A stretch of DNA of 39,918 nt from Propionibacteriaceae bacterium (GCA_009780915.1 WQZD01000024.1:1-39918), one strand, 5' to 3'. Shown: positions 27,584-36,041, counted from the first letter of the stretch. A program made the numbers and translations. The notes: generated by a model not told the origin, from the sequence alone.

Positions 27584-28609
27584 ATGAGCACGCAGTTCCC
27601 ACCCGCCTCGCCCCCGGACCCGTCCCAGCCCGGATCCGACGCCGACGCCACGATGGACTCCACCCCGACGATCGCCCCTGTCGACGCCCTCCCCCCCCAG
27701 GTGACCACTTACCCGCTCCACCCCGTCGACCCGCCCAAGATCGGCGATTTCTGGCCCTCCGCCCGTCTGGTCGCCGCGCCGTCCGGGGTGGCGTACCTCG
27801 CCTACGAGGACAACGGCACAGCCCCGGTCATGGTGATCCTGCTGAGCCAAGGGGCCAGCGCCGATCCCGCGGCCCGGGACCGTCTGGCCGGCCAGGTCGA
27901 CCGGATGGACATCGACACCGTCATCGCCCGTGGCGGGCTCGATCAGGACACCGGACGCATGGGCGGGAAGTTCCGATCCGAAGCCGACGATCCTCAAGGC
28001 GTGGACGCGCTCACCCAGTCCCCGTGGGTGGCCTTGGCCTTCGACCAGACCCAGGCGGCGGTCGACGAGGCACGACGCGTCCTGGCCGAGGTCGACTTGA
28101 CCAGACTCCCCTCTCAGGGAGACCCGTCAGGCCCCGACTACCGCCTCCACTGGGCGGATCGGGTCGCGCCGGGCTTGACCCGAGTATGGCCGCTGCCCTG
28201 GCCTGGCCGCCGCGAAAGAGGGGGACGGTTGTCCATCCTGGCGTCCTGGCTGTTGATGTTCCTCCTGGGGGCCATCGCCGTCCTGATCGCCATCCTGCTG
28301 TTCTCCCAGGCGCCGCCGACACCCCCGCCGCCGCCGATCCCGCCGACGGCGCAGTCGGCTTCTCCCTCGTCCGAGTCCCCACCGCCGTCCACCAGCCCCT
28401 CCCCCAGCCAGTCTCCGAGTGGATCCCCCAGCCCGTCCGAGTCGGCGAGCCCGAGCCCCACGCCCAGTGGATCGCCCTCGCCGAGCGAGACCGTGTCGCC
28501 ATCCCTGTCGCCTTCGCCATCCCCCACCCCGTCGCCGTCACCCATAAGGACACCGGGACCCTCGGGTCCGACCGTCGGCGGCTCCCCCACGCCGCCATCT
28601 CGGTTGTGA
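27584..28609 (+). CDS. Single-pass membrane protein with Pro/Ser-rich C-terminal tail
   Basis: A 341-residue protein of no recognised family. Residues 1-55 are low-complexity and Pro/Asp-rich. A globular part follows (about 56-200; FWPSARLVAAPSGVAYLAYE is its most structured stretch). One transmembrane helix spans about 216-241 after Arg-rich GRRERGGR. The rest (243-341) is almost only Pro, Ser, Gly, Thr and Glu. Positive-inside logic puts the globular domain in the cytoplasm and the Pro/Ser tail outside, spanning the wall. Codon use is normal. It is divergent from moxR across about 200 bases. The ribosome site is poor (GGGA about 17 bases upstream). Confidence 0.72.
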   Translation: MSTQFPPASPPDPSQPGSDADATMDSTPTIAPVDALPPQVTTYPLHPVDPPKIGDFWPSARLVAAPSGVAYLAYEDNGTAPVMVILLSQGASADPAARDRLAGQVDRMDIDTVIARGGLDQDTGRMGGKFRSEADDPQGVDALTQSPWVALAFDQTQAAVDEARRVLAEVDLTRLPSQGDPSGPDYRLHWADRVAPGLTRVWPLPWPGRRERGGRLSILASWLLMFLLGAIAVLIAILLFSQAPPTPPPPPIPPTAQSASPSSESPPPSTSPSPSQSPSGSPSPSESASPSPTPSGSPSPSETVSPSLSPSPSPTPSPSPIRTPGPSGPTVGGSPTPPSRL

Positions 28610-28676
28610 AGGTCGGTCCCCGCTCGCACTCGCCCCGGCGACTGCTCGTCCACGCCAGCGCTCCTCCCCGACCATG

Positions 28677-28696
28677 AACATGATTCATGTTATAAT
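28677..28696 (+). promoter_or_regulatory. TATAAT promoter with an abutting 15-bp palindrome
   Basis: A perfect -10 box TATAAT is at 28691-28696. Immediately upstream, AACATGATTCATGTT (28677-28691) is a perfect 15-bp palindrome around T28684 that shares its last T with the -10. A dimeric regulator bound there would cover the -35/-10 spacer. No -35 consensus is seen. The only gene downstream is the DUF2079 protein. Confidence 0.55.
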
Positions 28697-28722
28697 GCCT
28701 ATGCGAGCAGAACGCTGGGAGG

Positions 28723-30330
28723 GTGAGACGCGCATGGGTGAGATCTGGCCGACCCGACGACGAGTCGCCCCCCCCCCAATGGGTCAGTAGCCCATGGACC
28801 CCTTGGGCTGTCTTCGCCGTGGTCGCCGTCCTGTTCTGCGTGTACGGGGTGTCGCGCATCGACACGTACCTGGTCAGCGGATACGACCTGGGGATCTTCG
28901 ACCAGGCCGTGCGCCACTATTCTTTGTTCCAAGCGCCGATCGTCACACTGAAGGGCGACGGGTATTCCATCTGGGCCGACCATTTCCATCCGATCATCGC
29001 GGCCTGGGCGCCGTTGTACTGGATATGGGACGACATCCGCGTCCTCGTCATCGGACAGGCGCTGGTCGTGGCGGCGGCCGTCTTCCCGCTGTGGGCCTTC
29101 CTGACCCGGCGTCTGGGACGTGGGGTATGGCCCATCGTCTTCGTCGGCGCGACGATGCTCGGGTGGCCGATCCAGTGCCTGATCGACTTCGACGTGCACG
29201 AGATAGCGTTCGCTGTTCCCCTGCTCGCCTGGGTGGTGGAATCGCTGGACGCCCACCGCGATCGGACCCTGCTGATCGCCTGCCCCCTTCTCCTCCTCGT
29301 GAGAGAGGACATGGGCGCCCTCGTGTGCGTGATCGGGCTGGTGCGCCTGATCTGGGGCCGACCCACGCGCGCGATCCGGCCTGCGGACTGGCGCGCGGGG
29401 CTCGCCTTGATCGTCGCCGGAGTCACCGTGTTCGTCGTCGTGACTCAGGTCGTCATCCCCGCGTTCGCCCCGCAGGGCTTCCAGTACTGGGACTATCCCG
29501 TCCTGTCGGCCACAAGCGGCCCGGGCGGAATCCTCGCCACGGCTGGCCATGCGCTGGCCGACCTGGTCACTCCGACGGTGAAGATCTGGACCTGGCTGGC
29601 CCTGCTCGTCCCCGTGGGGTTCCTGGCGCTGGCGTCTCCGTACGCCCTGATCGCGGCGCCCATCATGGCCGAGCGCATGCTGGCCGCCCGTGAGCCTCTG
29701 TGGACCACCCACTTCCATTACAACGCCCCTGTGTGGATGATCCTGTGCCTGGCTGCGGTGGACGGTGCCGAGCGGCTCTGGAGACGATGGGGCGCACATG
29801 GGAGGGCGGCGCCACAGGCGAGCCCTGTTCATACGACCCCCGACGCCACGACACGAGCCCCTGCGTCGACGAAGGTGCTGACGGCCTGGCTGGCGGGGTG
29901 CATCACCCTCGGCATGGCTGTGTCGTTCTCAGGCCTCCTCCCCCGGGTCACGGAGATCTTCCCCCTCTACCGCGTGGTCGCCGGGTCTGCGTTCCGTACG
30001 TCCCCCCAAGCGGAGTCTCGCGCCGAGGTCGTGGCCTGGCTTCCGGCGGACACCTGCGTGGCCGCCGACGACCGCGTGGCCGGGCACCTCACCCACTCCA
30101 ACAGGGTCACCGTCCCAGGGGTGAGCGAGCATCGGCAGGTTTTCTACGTCCTCGACCTGAGCGAGCCGCGACCCGCCACGACCGACGCGGACTGGAGCAC
30201 GGCTCACTCGCTCGACGTCGCGGAGGGCCTCGGATTTCGCCAGGTCTTCCAGGCGGGCTCCATCATCGTCCTTCAAGCCCCGGATTACGCAGGACCTGAC
30301 CCGCTCGCCTGTGGACCGACCGCGCCATGA
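28723..30330 (+). CDS. DUF2079 polytopic membrane protein
   Basis: A 535-residue multi-pass membrane protein of the DUF2079 family, distantly related to GT-C glycosyltransferases. The N-terminal signature SGYDLGIFDQAVRHYS (about 52-67) and WADHFHPI (about 84-91) hold the conserved Asp, His and aromatic residues; roughly ten hydrophobic helices occupy residues 28-350, and a soluble C-terminal domain of about 110 residues (420-530) follows. No reaction is established for this family; a lipid-linked sugar acceptor is a guess. The GTG at 28723 abuts GGGAGG with almost no spacing; the GTG at 28738 is also possible. Promoter and palindrome lie just upstream. Confidence 0.82.
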   Translation: MRRAWVRSGRPDDESPPPQWVSSPWTPWAVFAVVAVLFCVYGVSRIDTYLVSGYDLGIFDQAVRHYSLFQAPIVTLKGDGYSIWADHFHPIIAAWAPLYWIWDDIRVLVIGQALVVAAAVFPLWAFLTRRLGRGVWPIVFVGATMLGWPIQCLIDFDVHEIAFAVPLLAWVVESLDAHRDRTLLIACPLLLLVREDMGALVCVIGLVRLIWGRPTRAIRPADWRAGLALIVAGVTVFVVVTQVVIPAFAPQGFQYWDYPVLSATSGPGGILATAGHALADLVTPTVKIWTWLALLVPVGFLALASPYALIAAPIMAERMLAAREPLWTTHFHYNAPVWMILCLAAVDGAERLWRRWGAHGRAAPQASPVHTTPDATTRAPASTKVLTAWLAGCITLGMAVSFSGLLPRVTEIFPLYRVVAGSAFRTSPQAESRAEVVAWLPADTCVAADDRVAGHLTHSNRVTVPGVSEHRQVFYVLDLSEPRPATTDADWSTAHSLDVAEGLGFRQVFQAGSIIVLQAPDYAGPDPLACGPTAP

Positions 30331-30394
30331 CTCCTCAGGTGCCGGCGCGTCGTCTCACCAGAAGACACGGCGTCAGGTCCGTCCTGTCGTCGCC

Positions 30395-30400
30395 TAGAGT
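30395..30400 (+). promoter_or_regulatory. -10 box of the YciI-like gene
   Basis: TAGAGT lies about 24 bases before the ATG at 30424. The same hexamer precedes the short ORF at 36159. No convincing -35 is visible. Confidence 0.4.
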
Positions 30401-30423
30401 GGTCGGACACAGAAAGGCACGAC

Positions 30424-30729
30424 ATGAGTAACCACTTCGTCATCCTGGGTGACAGGGCGCGCCCGTTCACACCCGAGGTCATCGAGCGCCACATCGACCA
30501 TCTGCGCTGGCTGGACGACACCGGGCACCTGGTCATCTGCGGCCCCTTCCTCGACTATCCCGGCGGCATGATCATCCTGACAGCAGAGGATCTCGATGAG
30601 GCCGACCGATTGGCCCGTCAAGACCCGTTCGTGGACGAGGGCTACTGGACCTATCAGGTCAGGAGCCTGCAGGTGTCGAGCAAAGAAAACGGATATGGGC
30701 TCACCGTTGTCAAATCGTTATTCTTGTGA
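30424..30729 (+). CDS. YciI-like protein
   Basis: A 101-residue protein of the YCII/dimeric alpha-beta barrel family. The pattern is HFVILGDRA, then RHIDHLRWLDDTGHLVICGP (with the conserved His), then GGMIILTAEDLDEADRLARQ and DPFVDEGYW. Such proteins dimerise, and a few are dehalogenases or hydrolases; most have no known function. The ATG has AAAGG at good distance. The gene stands alone between DUF2079 and livK, with its own -10 box. The last 15 residues (KENGYGLTVVKSLFL) are less conserved. Confidence 0.8.
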   Translation: MSNHFVILGDRARPFTPEVIERHIDHLRWLDDTGHLVICGPFLDYPGGMIILTAEDLDEADRLARQDPFVDEGYWTYQVRSLQVSSKENGYGLTVVKSLFL

Positions 30730-30742
30730 TTGTGGACAACTG

Positions 30743-30771
30743 CTGACACCCGGTCGGCAGTGGGCTATGCT
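30743..30771 (+). promoter_or_regulatory. livK operon promoter with internal dyad
   Basis: CTGACA (30743-30748) and TATGCT (30766-30771) are 17 bases apart, a good sigma-A pair about 37 bases before the livK ATG. An imperfect inverted repeat, CTGCTGAC (30740-30747) and GTCGGCAG (30753-30760), overlaps the -35 and spacer and could be an operator for a regulator of branched-chain amino-acid uptake. Confidence 0.6.
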
Positions 30772-30807
30772 TCCCTCCAATCAACTATTACTCCCTGAGG
30801 AACACAT

Positions 30808-32001
30808 ATGAAAACCAAGAGAGCAATCCAGGGTCGGCGGGCAGCCGCTGCGGGCCTGGCAGTAGCTTTGGGTGTGTCGGTTCTGGCCGGCTGCTCATCC
30901 ACCACCCCTGGCGCCGGCACCACGTCGGACGTCATCAAGATCGGCGTCAACTACGAGCAGTCCGGCGCCGTGGCCACCTATGGCAAGGACAGCATCGACG
31001 GCATCACCATGGCCGTGGACGAGATCAACGCCGCGGGGGGCGTCAACGGGAAGAAGATCCAACTCGTCACCTATGACACCAAGTCCGATCCCGCCGAGGC
31101 CACCACCTTGGCCACCAAGCTCATGACCCAGGACAAGGTCGTCGCCGTCCTCGGCCCGGCCACGTCCGGCTCGTTCAAGGCCACCGTGCCCGTCGCGAAC
31201 CAGAACAAGATCCCGGTCATCTCCGGTTCGGCGACCGCCGACGACGTCACGGTCGCGCCCGGCGGCGCGGTCCAGCCGTACGCCTTCCGTACGTGCTACA
31301 CCGACTCCTTCCAGGGCACCGCAGCCGCGAACTACGCGTCCAAGACCCTGAACGCGACCACGGCCGTCATCATCAAGGACAACTCCAGCGATTACGCCAA
31401 GGGCCTGGCTGACAACTTCACCAAGACCTTCACCGCCAACGGTGGCACGATCGTGGGGACCGAGGCGTATGTGGCCGGCGACACCGACTTCAACGCGATC
31501 CTCACCAGGATCCGCTCCATGCAGTACGACGTGATCTACCTGCCCGGGTACTACCAGGAGGCCGGTCTGATCATCAAGGCCGCCCGCGACCTGGGCATCA
31601 CCCAGCCGGTCATCGGCCCCGACGGCTTCGACTCCCCCGACCTGCTCTCCCTGGCGGGCGCGTCGGCGTTGAACAATGTCTACTTCACCAACCACTACTC
31701 CTCGCTCGATCAGGACCCGAAGGTGCAGGCGTTCATCGCCGCCTTCACCGCCAAGTTCGGCCGCGCCCCCAACGCCTTCAACGCCCTCGGGTACGACACG
31801 GCCAACCTGGTCGCGGACGCCGTCAAGCGGGCGAGCGGCCTCACCGGCGTGGACGTCATGAACGCCCTGGCGTCCACCAAGGACTTCCCGGCGGTCACAG
31901 GGACGCTCACGATCGACGCGGACCACAACCCGGTCAAGGCGATTGTCGTGATCGCTCTCAAGGACGGCGTACAATCGTCCAGCGAGAAGATTTCCGCCTG
32001 A
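30808..32001 (+). CDS. livK: Branched-chain amino-acid ABC transporter, substrate-binding lipoprotein
   Basis: A 397-residue periplasmic-binding-protein type I lipoprotein that captures leucine, isoleucine or valine (or a similar amino acid) outside the membrane. The signal peptide runs to LAGC, with the lipidated Cys at C29. The ligand-binding fold then follows (IKIGVNYEQSGAVATYGKD, IPVISGSATAD, GPDGFDSPDLL). TGAGGAA precedes the ATG at good distance. It is the first of six genes reading the same way, and a 16-bp hairpin separates it from livH, a usual way to make more binding protein than permease. Ligand identity is inferred from the gene set, not from residues. Confidence 0.93.
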   Translation: MKTKRAIQGRRAAAAGLAVALGVSVLAGCSSTTPGAGTTSDVIKIGVNYEQSGAVATYGKDSIDGITMAVDEINAAGGVNGKKIQLVTYDTKSDPAEATTLATKLMTQDKVVAVLGPATSGSFKATVPVANQNKIPVISGSATADDVTVAPGGAVQPYAFRTCYTDSFQGTAAANYASKTLNATTAVIIKDNSSDYAKGLADNFTKTFTANGGTIVGTEAYVAGDTDFNAILTRIRSMQYDVIYLPGYYQEAGLIIKAARDLGITQPVIGPDGFDSPDLLSLAGASALNNVYFTNHYSSLDQDPKVQAFIAAFTAKFGRAPNAFNALGYDTANLVADAVKRASGLTGVDVMNALASTKDFPAVTGTLTIDADHNPVKAIVVIALKDGVQSSSEKISA

Positions 32002-32015
32002 CGCACAACGCACTC

Positions 32016-32056
32016 ACGCTCCCGTGCCCGGTCGGTTCGGCCGGGCACGGGAGCGT
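32016..32056 (+). terminator. 16-bp hairpin between livK and livH (attenuator)
   Basis: ACGCTCCCGTGCCCGG (32016-32031) pairs base for base with 32041-32056 around a nine-base loop. There is no T-run behind it, so it should be a partial terminator or an mRNA-stabilising 3' structure, raising livK over the permease and ATPase genes. It ends 21 bases before the livH ATG. Confidence 0.65.
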
Positions 32057-32077
32057 CTCGACACAGAAAGGGCGCCG

Positions 32078-32962
32078 ATGGAAGAGGTTCTACAGCAGGT
32101 GATCAACGGCCTGTCACAGGGCAGCATCTACGCCTTGATCGCCTTGGGCTACACCATGGTCTACGGCATCATCCAACTGATCAACTTCGCGCACGGCGAT
32201 GTCTACATGATCGGCGCCTTCGTGGGCTACTTCTCCATGACCTCCTTCCACATGGGGTTCGTCGAAGCGCTGATCACCGCCATGGCGGTGTGCACGGTGC
32301 TCGGGGTCACCATCGAGAGGATCGCCTACCGGCCCTTGCGGAACTCCCCGAGGATCGCCGTGCTGATCACCGCGATCGGGGTGTCCTTGATCCTGGAGTA
32401 CACGATGATGTACTTCTTCGGCGCCAGTGTGCGCTCCTATCCTCCCCAGTCGGCGTTCATGAGCGGCTCGTTTAACGTCCATGGCGTGGTGATCAAGAAC
32501 ATGCAGGTGGTGATCATCGGCATCTCCGTGACACTGATGCTCATCTTGCAGTACATCGTCAAGAGGACGAAGGTCGGCAAGGCCATGCGGGCCGTGTCCC
32601 AGGACGCCGAGGCCGCTCGCCTGATGGGCATCAACGTGGACACCACCATCTCGCTCACCTTCGCGCTCGGCTCGGCTCTGGCCGGCGCCGCAGGCGTCCT
32701 CGTGGGCGTGTACTACAACTCCATCAACCCCCTCATGGGCATCATGCCCGGCCTGAAGGCCTTCGTCGCCGCGGTGTTCGGCGGCATCGGGCTCATCCCC
32801 GGCGCCTTGATCGGCGCCTATGTGATCGGCCTGTTGGAGACCGGCGTCGCGGCCCTGGGGTACTCCCTGTTCCGTGACGGCGTCGTCTTCGCCGTGCTGA
32901 TCATCGTCCTCATCGTCAAACCCACCGGCCTGCTCGGCAAGAACACCAAGGAGAAAGTCTGA
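32078..32962 (+). CDS. livH: Branched-chain amino-acid ABC transporter permease LivH
   Basis: A 294-residue membrane permease with about eight helices. The N-terminal NGLSQGSIYALIALGYTMVY and GIIQLINFAHGDVYMIGAF motifs and the EAA-like loop MRAVSQDAEAARLMGINVD (about 190-208), which contacts the ATPase, are typical. The ATG at 32078 follows AAAGGG; an in-frame ATG at 32024 falls inside the preceding hairpin and is rejected. The stop overlaps the livM start (TGATG). Confidence 0.94.
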   Translation: MEEVLQQVINGLSQGSIYALIALGYTMVYGIIQLINFAHGDVYMIGAFVGYFSMTSFHMGFVEALITAMAVCTVLGVTIERIAYRPLRNSPRIAVLITAIGVSLILEYTMMYFFGASVRSYPPQSAFMSGSFNVHGVVIKNMQVVIIGISVTLMLILQYIVKRTKVGKAMRAVSQDAEAARLMGINVDTTISLTFALGSALAGAAGVLVGVYYNSINPLMGIMPGLKAFVAAVFGGIGLIPGALIGAYVIGLLETGVAALGYSLFRDGVVFAVLIIVLIVKPTGLLGKNTKEKV

Positions 32963-33921
32963 TGGCACGGATCCTTCCCCTGTTGGCCAAGGTGGTCGCC
33001 GTCCTCGCGGTCTACCTCGTGGTCCAAGCCATGATCATGACCGGCGTCGTGGACGACTACATCCTCATCACGATGGTGACGATCTGCGTCAACATCATCC
33101 TGGCCGTCAGCCTCAACCTCATCACCGGTTTCACTGGACAGTTCTCGCTCGGCCATGCCGGGTTCATGTCGATCGGCGCGTACACCACAGGGCTGCTGAC
33201 CATGCACTACCCCACCTGGTGGGCTTTCCTGCTCGGGCTCCTGGCCGGCGGGGCCATCGCCGCCATCATCGGCTTCCTCGTGGGTCTGCCCACCCTGCGG
33301 CTGCGCGGGGACTACCTGGCCATCGCGACCCTGGGCATGGCCGAGATCATCCGCGTCCTCTTCCTCAACTTCCCCTTCACCAACGGCGCGGCCGGTCTGT
33401 CCGGCATGCCGAGATTCGTGAACTGGACCTGGTTGTACGTCTTCACCGCCGGAACGGTGATCCTGATCTCCAACTTCCTGCGCTCCATGCCCGGTCGCAA
33501 CCTCATCGCCGTGCGGGAGGACGAGATCGCCGCCTCGTCGATCGGGGTCAACGCCGTGCGCGCCAAGACCCTGGCCTTCGTCGTCGGCGCCTTCTTCGGC
33601 GGGCTCGCCGGTGGGCTCTACTCGTCCTACTTCTACTTCATCAAGCCCGACCTCTTCGGCTTCCAGAAGTCCATCGACATCCTCATCATCGTCGTCCTCG
33701 GCGGCCTGGGGAGCCTGACCGGATCGGTGATCGCCGCGATCCTCCTCGCCGTGATCTCGAGCTTGCTGCAACCCTTCCCCGAACTGCGCATGGTGATCTA
33801 CGGCCTGATCCTGGTGGTCGTCATGGTCTTCCGTCCCCAGGGGCTGATGGGCGACCGCGAGCTCACCTTCAGCGCCATGAGACGATTACTTCCGCACCGA
33901 TGGCGGGAGGCCCGACCATGA
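32962..33921 (+). CDS. livM: Branched-chain amino-acid ABC transporter permease LivM
   Basis: A 319-residue second permease forming the channel with LivH. The conserved LNLITGFTGQFSLGHAGFM (about 51-69), LPTLRLRGDYLAIATLG and the ATPase-coupling loop VREDEIAASSIGVNAVRAKT are present, within about nine hydrophobic helices. Its first base is the last base of the livH stop and its stop overlaps the livG ATG (ATGA), so livH-M-G-F are tightly coupled. Confidence 0.94.
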   Translation: MARILPLLAKVVAVLAVYLVVQAMIMTGVVDDYILITMVTICVNIILAVSLNLITGFTGQFSLGHAGFMSIGAYTTGLLTMHYPTWWAFLLGLLAGGAIAAIIGFLVGLPTLRLRGDYLAIATLGMAEIIRVLFLNFPFTNGAAGLSGMPRFVNWTWLYVFTAGTVILISNFLRSMPGRNLIAVREDEIAASSIGVNAVRAKTLAFVVGAFFGGLAGGLYSSYFYFIKPDLFGFQKSIDILIIVVLGGLGSLTGSVIAAILLAVISSLLQPFPELRMVIYGLILVVVMVFRPQGLMGDRELTFSAMRRLLPHRWREARP

Positions 33922-34706
33922 CCGAGATCCTGACCATGTCCCAGGTGAGCCTGAACTTCGGCGGCCTGACCGCCGTCTCGAGCGTCGACCTGAGCCTGTC
34001 CGAAGGTGAGCTGGTCGGACTGATCGGCCCCAACGGCGCCGGGAAGACCTCCATCTTCAACCTCCTCACCGGTGTGTACGCGCCGTCGGCGGGCGCCATC
34101 CATTTCCACCGCGAAGGATCGACGCTGAATCTGGGTGGCAAGAAGCCGCATGCCATCTGTCATGCCGGGATCGGCCGCACCTTCCAGAACATCCGCCTCT
34201 TCCGCAACCTGACCGTCCTGGACAACGTCGTGATCGCGGCGGCGCAGAACCAGCCCTACGGCTTGGTCGCGTCCTTCCTGCACACGCCCAAGCAGCATCG
34301 GTGCGAGCGTGAGACCCGTGAGCGCGCCATGGAGCTGTTGCGCATCATGGACCTCGCCGACAAAGCCGACGAGTTGGCGCAGAACATGTCGTACGGCGAG
34401 CAGCGGCGTTTGGAGATCGCCCGCGCGATGGCGACCCAACCCGTCCTGCTCCTCCTCGACGAGCCGGCCGCGGGGATGAACCCGGCGGAGACCGCCAGTC
34501 TGACCGAGTTGATCGCCTGGCTTCGTGAGACGTTCAAGTTGACCATCCTGCTCATCGAGCACGACATGTCCTTGGTGATGAACATCTGCGAGCGGTTGTA
34601 CGTCCTCGACCACGGGGTGCTGATCGCGTCGGGGACCCCCGCCGAGATCCAACACGACCCGGCCGTCATCACGGCGTACTTGGGCGAGGAGGTGGCCGAT
34701 GCTTGA
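33918..34706 (+). CDS. livG: Branched-chain amino-acid ABC transporter ATP-binding protein LivG
   Basis: A 262-residue ATPase. Walker A is GPNGAGKT (37-44), the signature is MSYGEQRRLEIARA (the usual LivG variant of LSGGQ), Walker B LLLLDEPAAGMNP and the switch His in LIEHDMSLV. The C-terminal 20 residues are the LivG-type tail. The ATG at 33918 has GGGAGG seven bases upstream. It overlaps livF by eight bases. Confidence 0.95.
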   Translation: MTEILTMSQVSLNFGGLTAVSSVDLSLSEGELVGLIGPNGAGKTSIFNLLTGVYAPSAGAIHFHREGSTLNLGGKKPHAICHAGIGRTFQNIRLFRNLTVLDNVVIAAAQNQPYGLVASFLHTPKQHRCERETRERAMELLRIMDLADKADELAQNMSYGEQRRLEIARAMATQPVLLLLDEPAAGMNPAETASLTELIAWLRETFKLTILLIEHDMSLVMNICERLYVLDHGVLIASGTPAEIQHDPAVITAYLGEEVADA

Positions 34707-35400
34707 GATTCGTGACCTCAACGTCCACTACGGCGGCATCCATGCCCTCAAAGGCGTGTCGCTCAGCGTCGAGAGCGGGGAGATCGTCACCCTGATCGGC
34801 GCGAACGGCGCGGGCAAGTCCACCTGCCTGCGCACGATCTCCGGGCTGAAGAAACCCACCTCGGGCCAGATCCTCGTCGACGGCAAAGACATCACGACCT
34901 TGTCCGCCCAGGCGCGGGTCAAGTTGGGTGTGAGCCAGTCCCCGGAGGGCCGCCGCGTCTTCCCCCAGATGACCGTCCAGGAGAACCTCGATCTGGGCGC
35001 CTTCCTGCGCCCGCGTCGGGACGCCGCGCTCGACCTCACCCGGGTCTTCGACCGGTTCCCCGTCCTGGCCGACCGTCGTCGACAACTGGCGGGGACCCTG
35101 TCCGGGGGCGAGCAGCAGATGTTGGCCATCGGACGCACCATCATGGCCCACCCCAGGATCCTGCTCCTCGACGAGCCGTCGATGGGGCTCGCGCCACTGT
35201 TCGTCCAGGAGATCTTCGACATCATCGCGGACATCCACGCCTCGGGCACGACGATCCTGTTGGTGGAGCAGAACGCGCACAAAGCCTTGGGCATCGCCGA
35301 CAGGGCGTACGTCCTGGAAACAGGTAAGATCGTCATCAGCGGTCCGGCCGCCGAACTGTCCGCGACCGAAGACATCAAACGGGCATATCTAGGAGGATAA
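34699..35400 (+). CDS. livF: Branched-chain amino-acid ABC transporter ATP-binding protein LivF
   Basis: A 233-residue partner ATPase. Walker A is GANGAGKS (34-41), the signature LSGGEQQMLAIGR, Walker B ILLLDEPSMGLAP and switch His replaced by the usual LivF Gln (LVEQNAHKAL). AGGAGG stands before the ATG, inside livG. It is followed after two bases by the CBS-ACT gene, which shares the operon. Confidence 0.95.
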   Translation: MLEIRDLNVHYGGIHALKGVSLSVESGEIVTLIGANGAGKSTCLRTISGLKKPTSGQILVDGKDITTLSAQARVKLGVSQSPEGRRVFPQMTVQENLDLGAFLRPRRDAALDLTRVFDRFPVLADRRRQLAGTLSGGEQQMLAIGRTIMAHPRILLLDEPSMGLAPLFVQEIFDIIADIHASGTTILLVEQNAHKALGIADRAYVLETGKIVISGPAAELSATEDIKRAYLGG

Positions 35401-35402
35401 GG

Positions 35403-36041
35403 GTGTTTGTCAGAACGAGGATGACGGCGAATCCGTTCACCGTCACGCCACAGAACTCCGTCCCGGACGCCACCGCCATGATGAAGAAGCATGCGGTGCG
35501 CCACCTCCCGGTGGTCCAGGGCTCTCGCGTCGTCGGGGTGGTGTCCCAGTCCGACATCGCCAAGGCCTCCCCGTCGTCGGCGACCTCTCTGAGCGCCAAC
35601 GAGGTGACGTACCTGCTGTCGAAGCTGAAGGTCTCGTCCATCATGACCCGGGACCCTGTCACGATCTCCCCCGACGCCCTCCTCGAAGAGGCCGCCATCG
35701 CCATGCGCGACCACAAGATCGAGATGCTCCCCGTGGTCGAGAACGACGCCCTGGTCGGCGTCATCACCGAGAGCGCCATCCTGGACGCCTTCATCGAGTT
35801 GCTGGGCTTCCGCGACCCGGGCACCCGCCTGACCATCGACACCACGGACACCCCGGGCGTCCTGGCTCGCCTGGCGCTGGCCACCGCGCGCCATCATGCC
35901 AACATCCAGCACCTGGCCGTGTACCGGGGGCAGGACCGCTCGACCATCTTGGTGGGCGTCAACACCCCCAACACCGAGGCTCTCGAAGAGGAGTTGTCCG
36001 CCGACGGATTCACCGTGTTGATGAAACTGGTCAACCCCTGA
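35403..36041 (+). CDS. CBS-CBS-ACT protein, liv operon regulator candidate
   Basis: A 212-residue cytosolic protein with two CBS domains (about 3-58 and 79-137) and a C-terminal ACT domain (about 140-212). CBS pairs bind adenine nucleotides; ACT domains bind amino acids. It resembles the AcuB family. Being the last gene of the liv operon (GTG two bases after the livF stop, with AGGAGG upstream), it is likely to sense branched-chain amino acids and energy state and adjust uptake or metabolism. That role is inference. There is no catalytic domain. The ACT part starts TRLTIDTTDTPGVLARLALA, the typical ligand-loop pattern. Confidence 0.88.
   Translation: MFVRTRMTANPFTVTPQNSVPDATAMMKKHAVRHLPVVQGSRVVGVVSQSDIAKASPSSATSLSANEVTYLLSKLKVSSIMTRDPVTISPDALLEEAAIAMRDHKIEMLPVVENDALVGVITESAILDAFIELLGFRDPGTRLTIDTTDTPGVLARLALATARHHANIQHLAVYRGQDRSTILVGVNTPNTEALEEELSADGFTVLMKLVNP

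Noticed and set aside
28320-28600. Ser/Pro-rich stretch as an independent repeat element or frameshifted gene
   Set aside because: It is simply the low-complexity tail of the 27584 gene; the frame is continuous to a normal stop.
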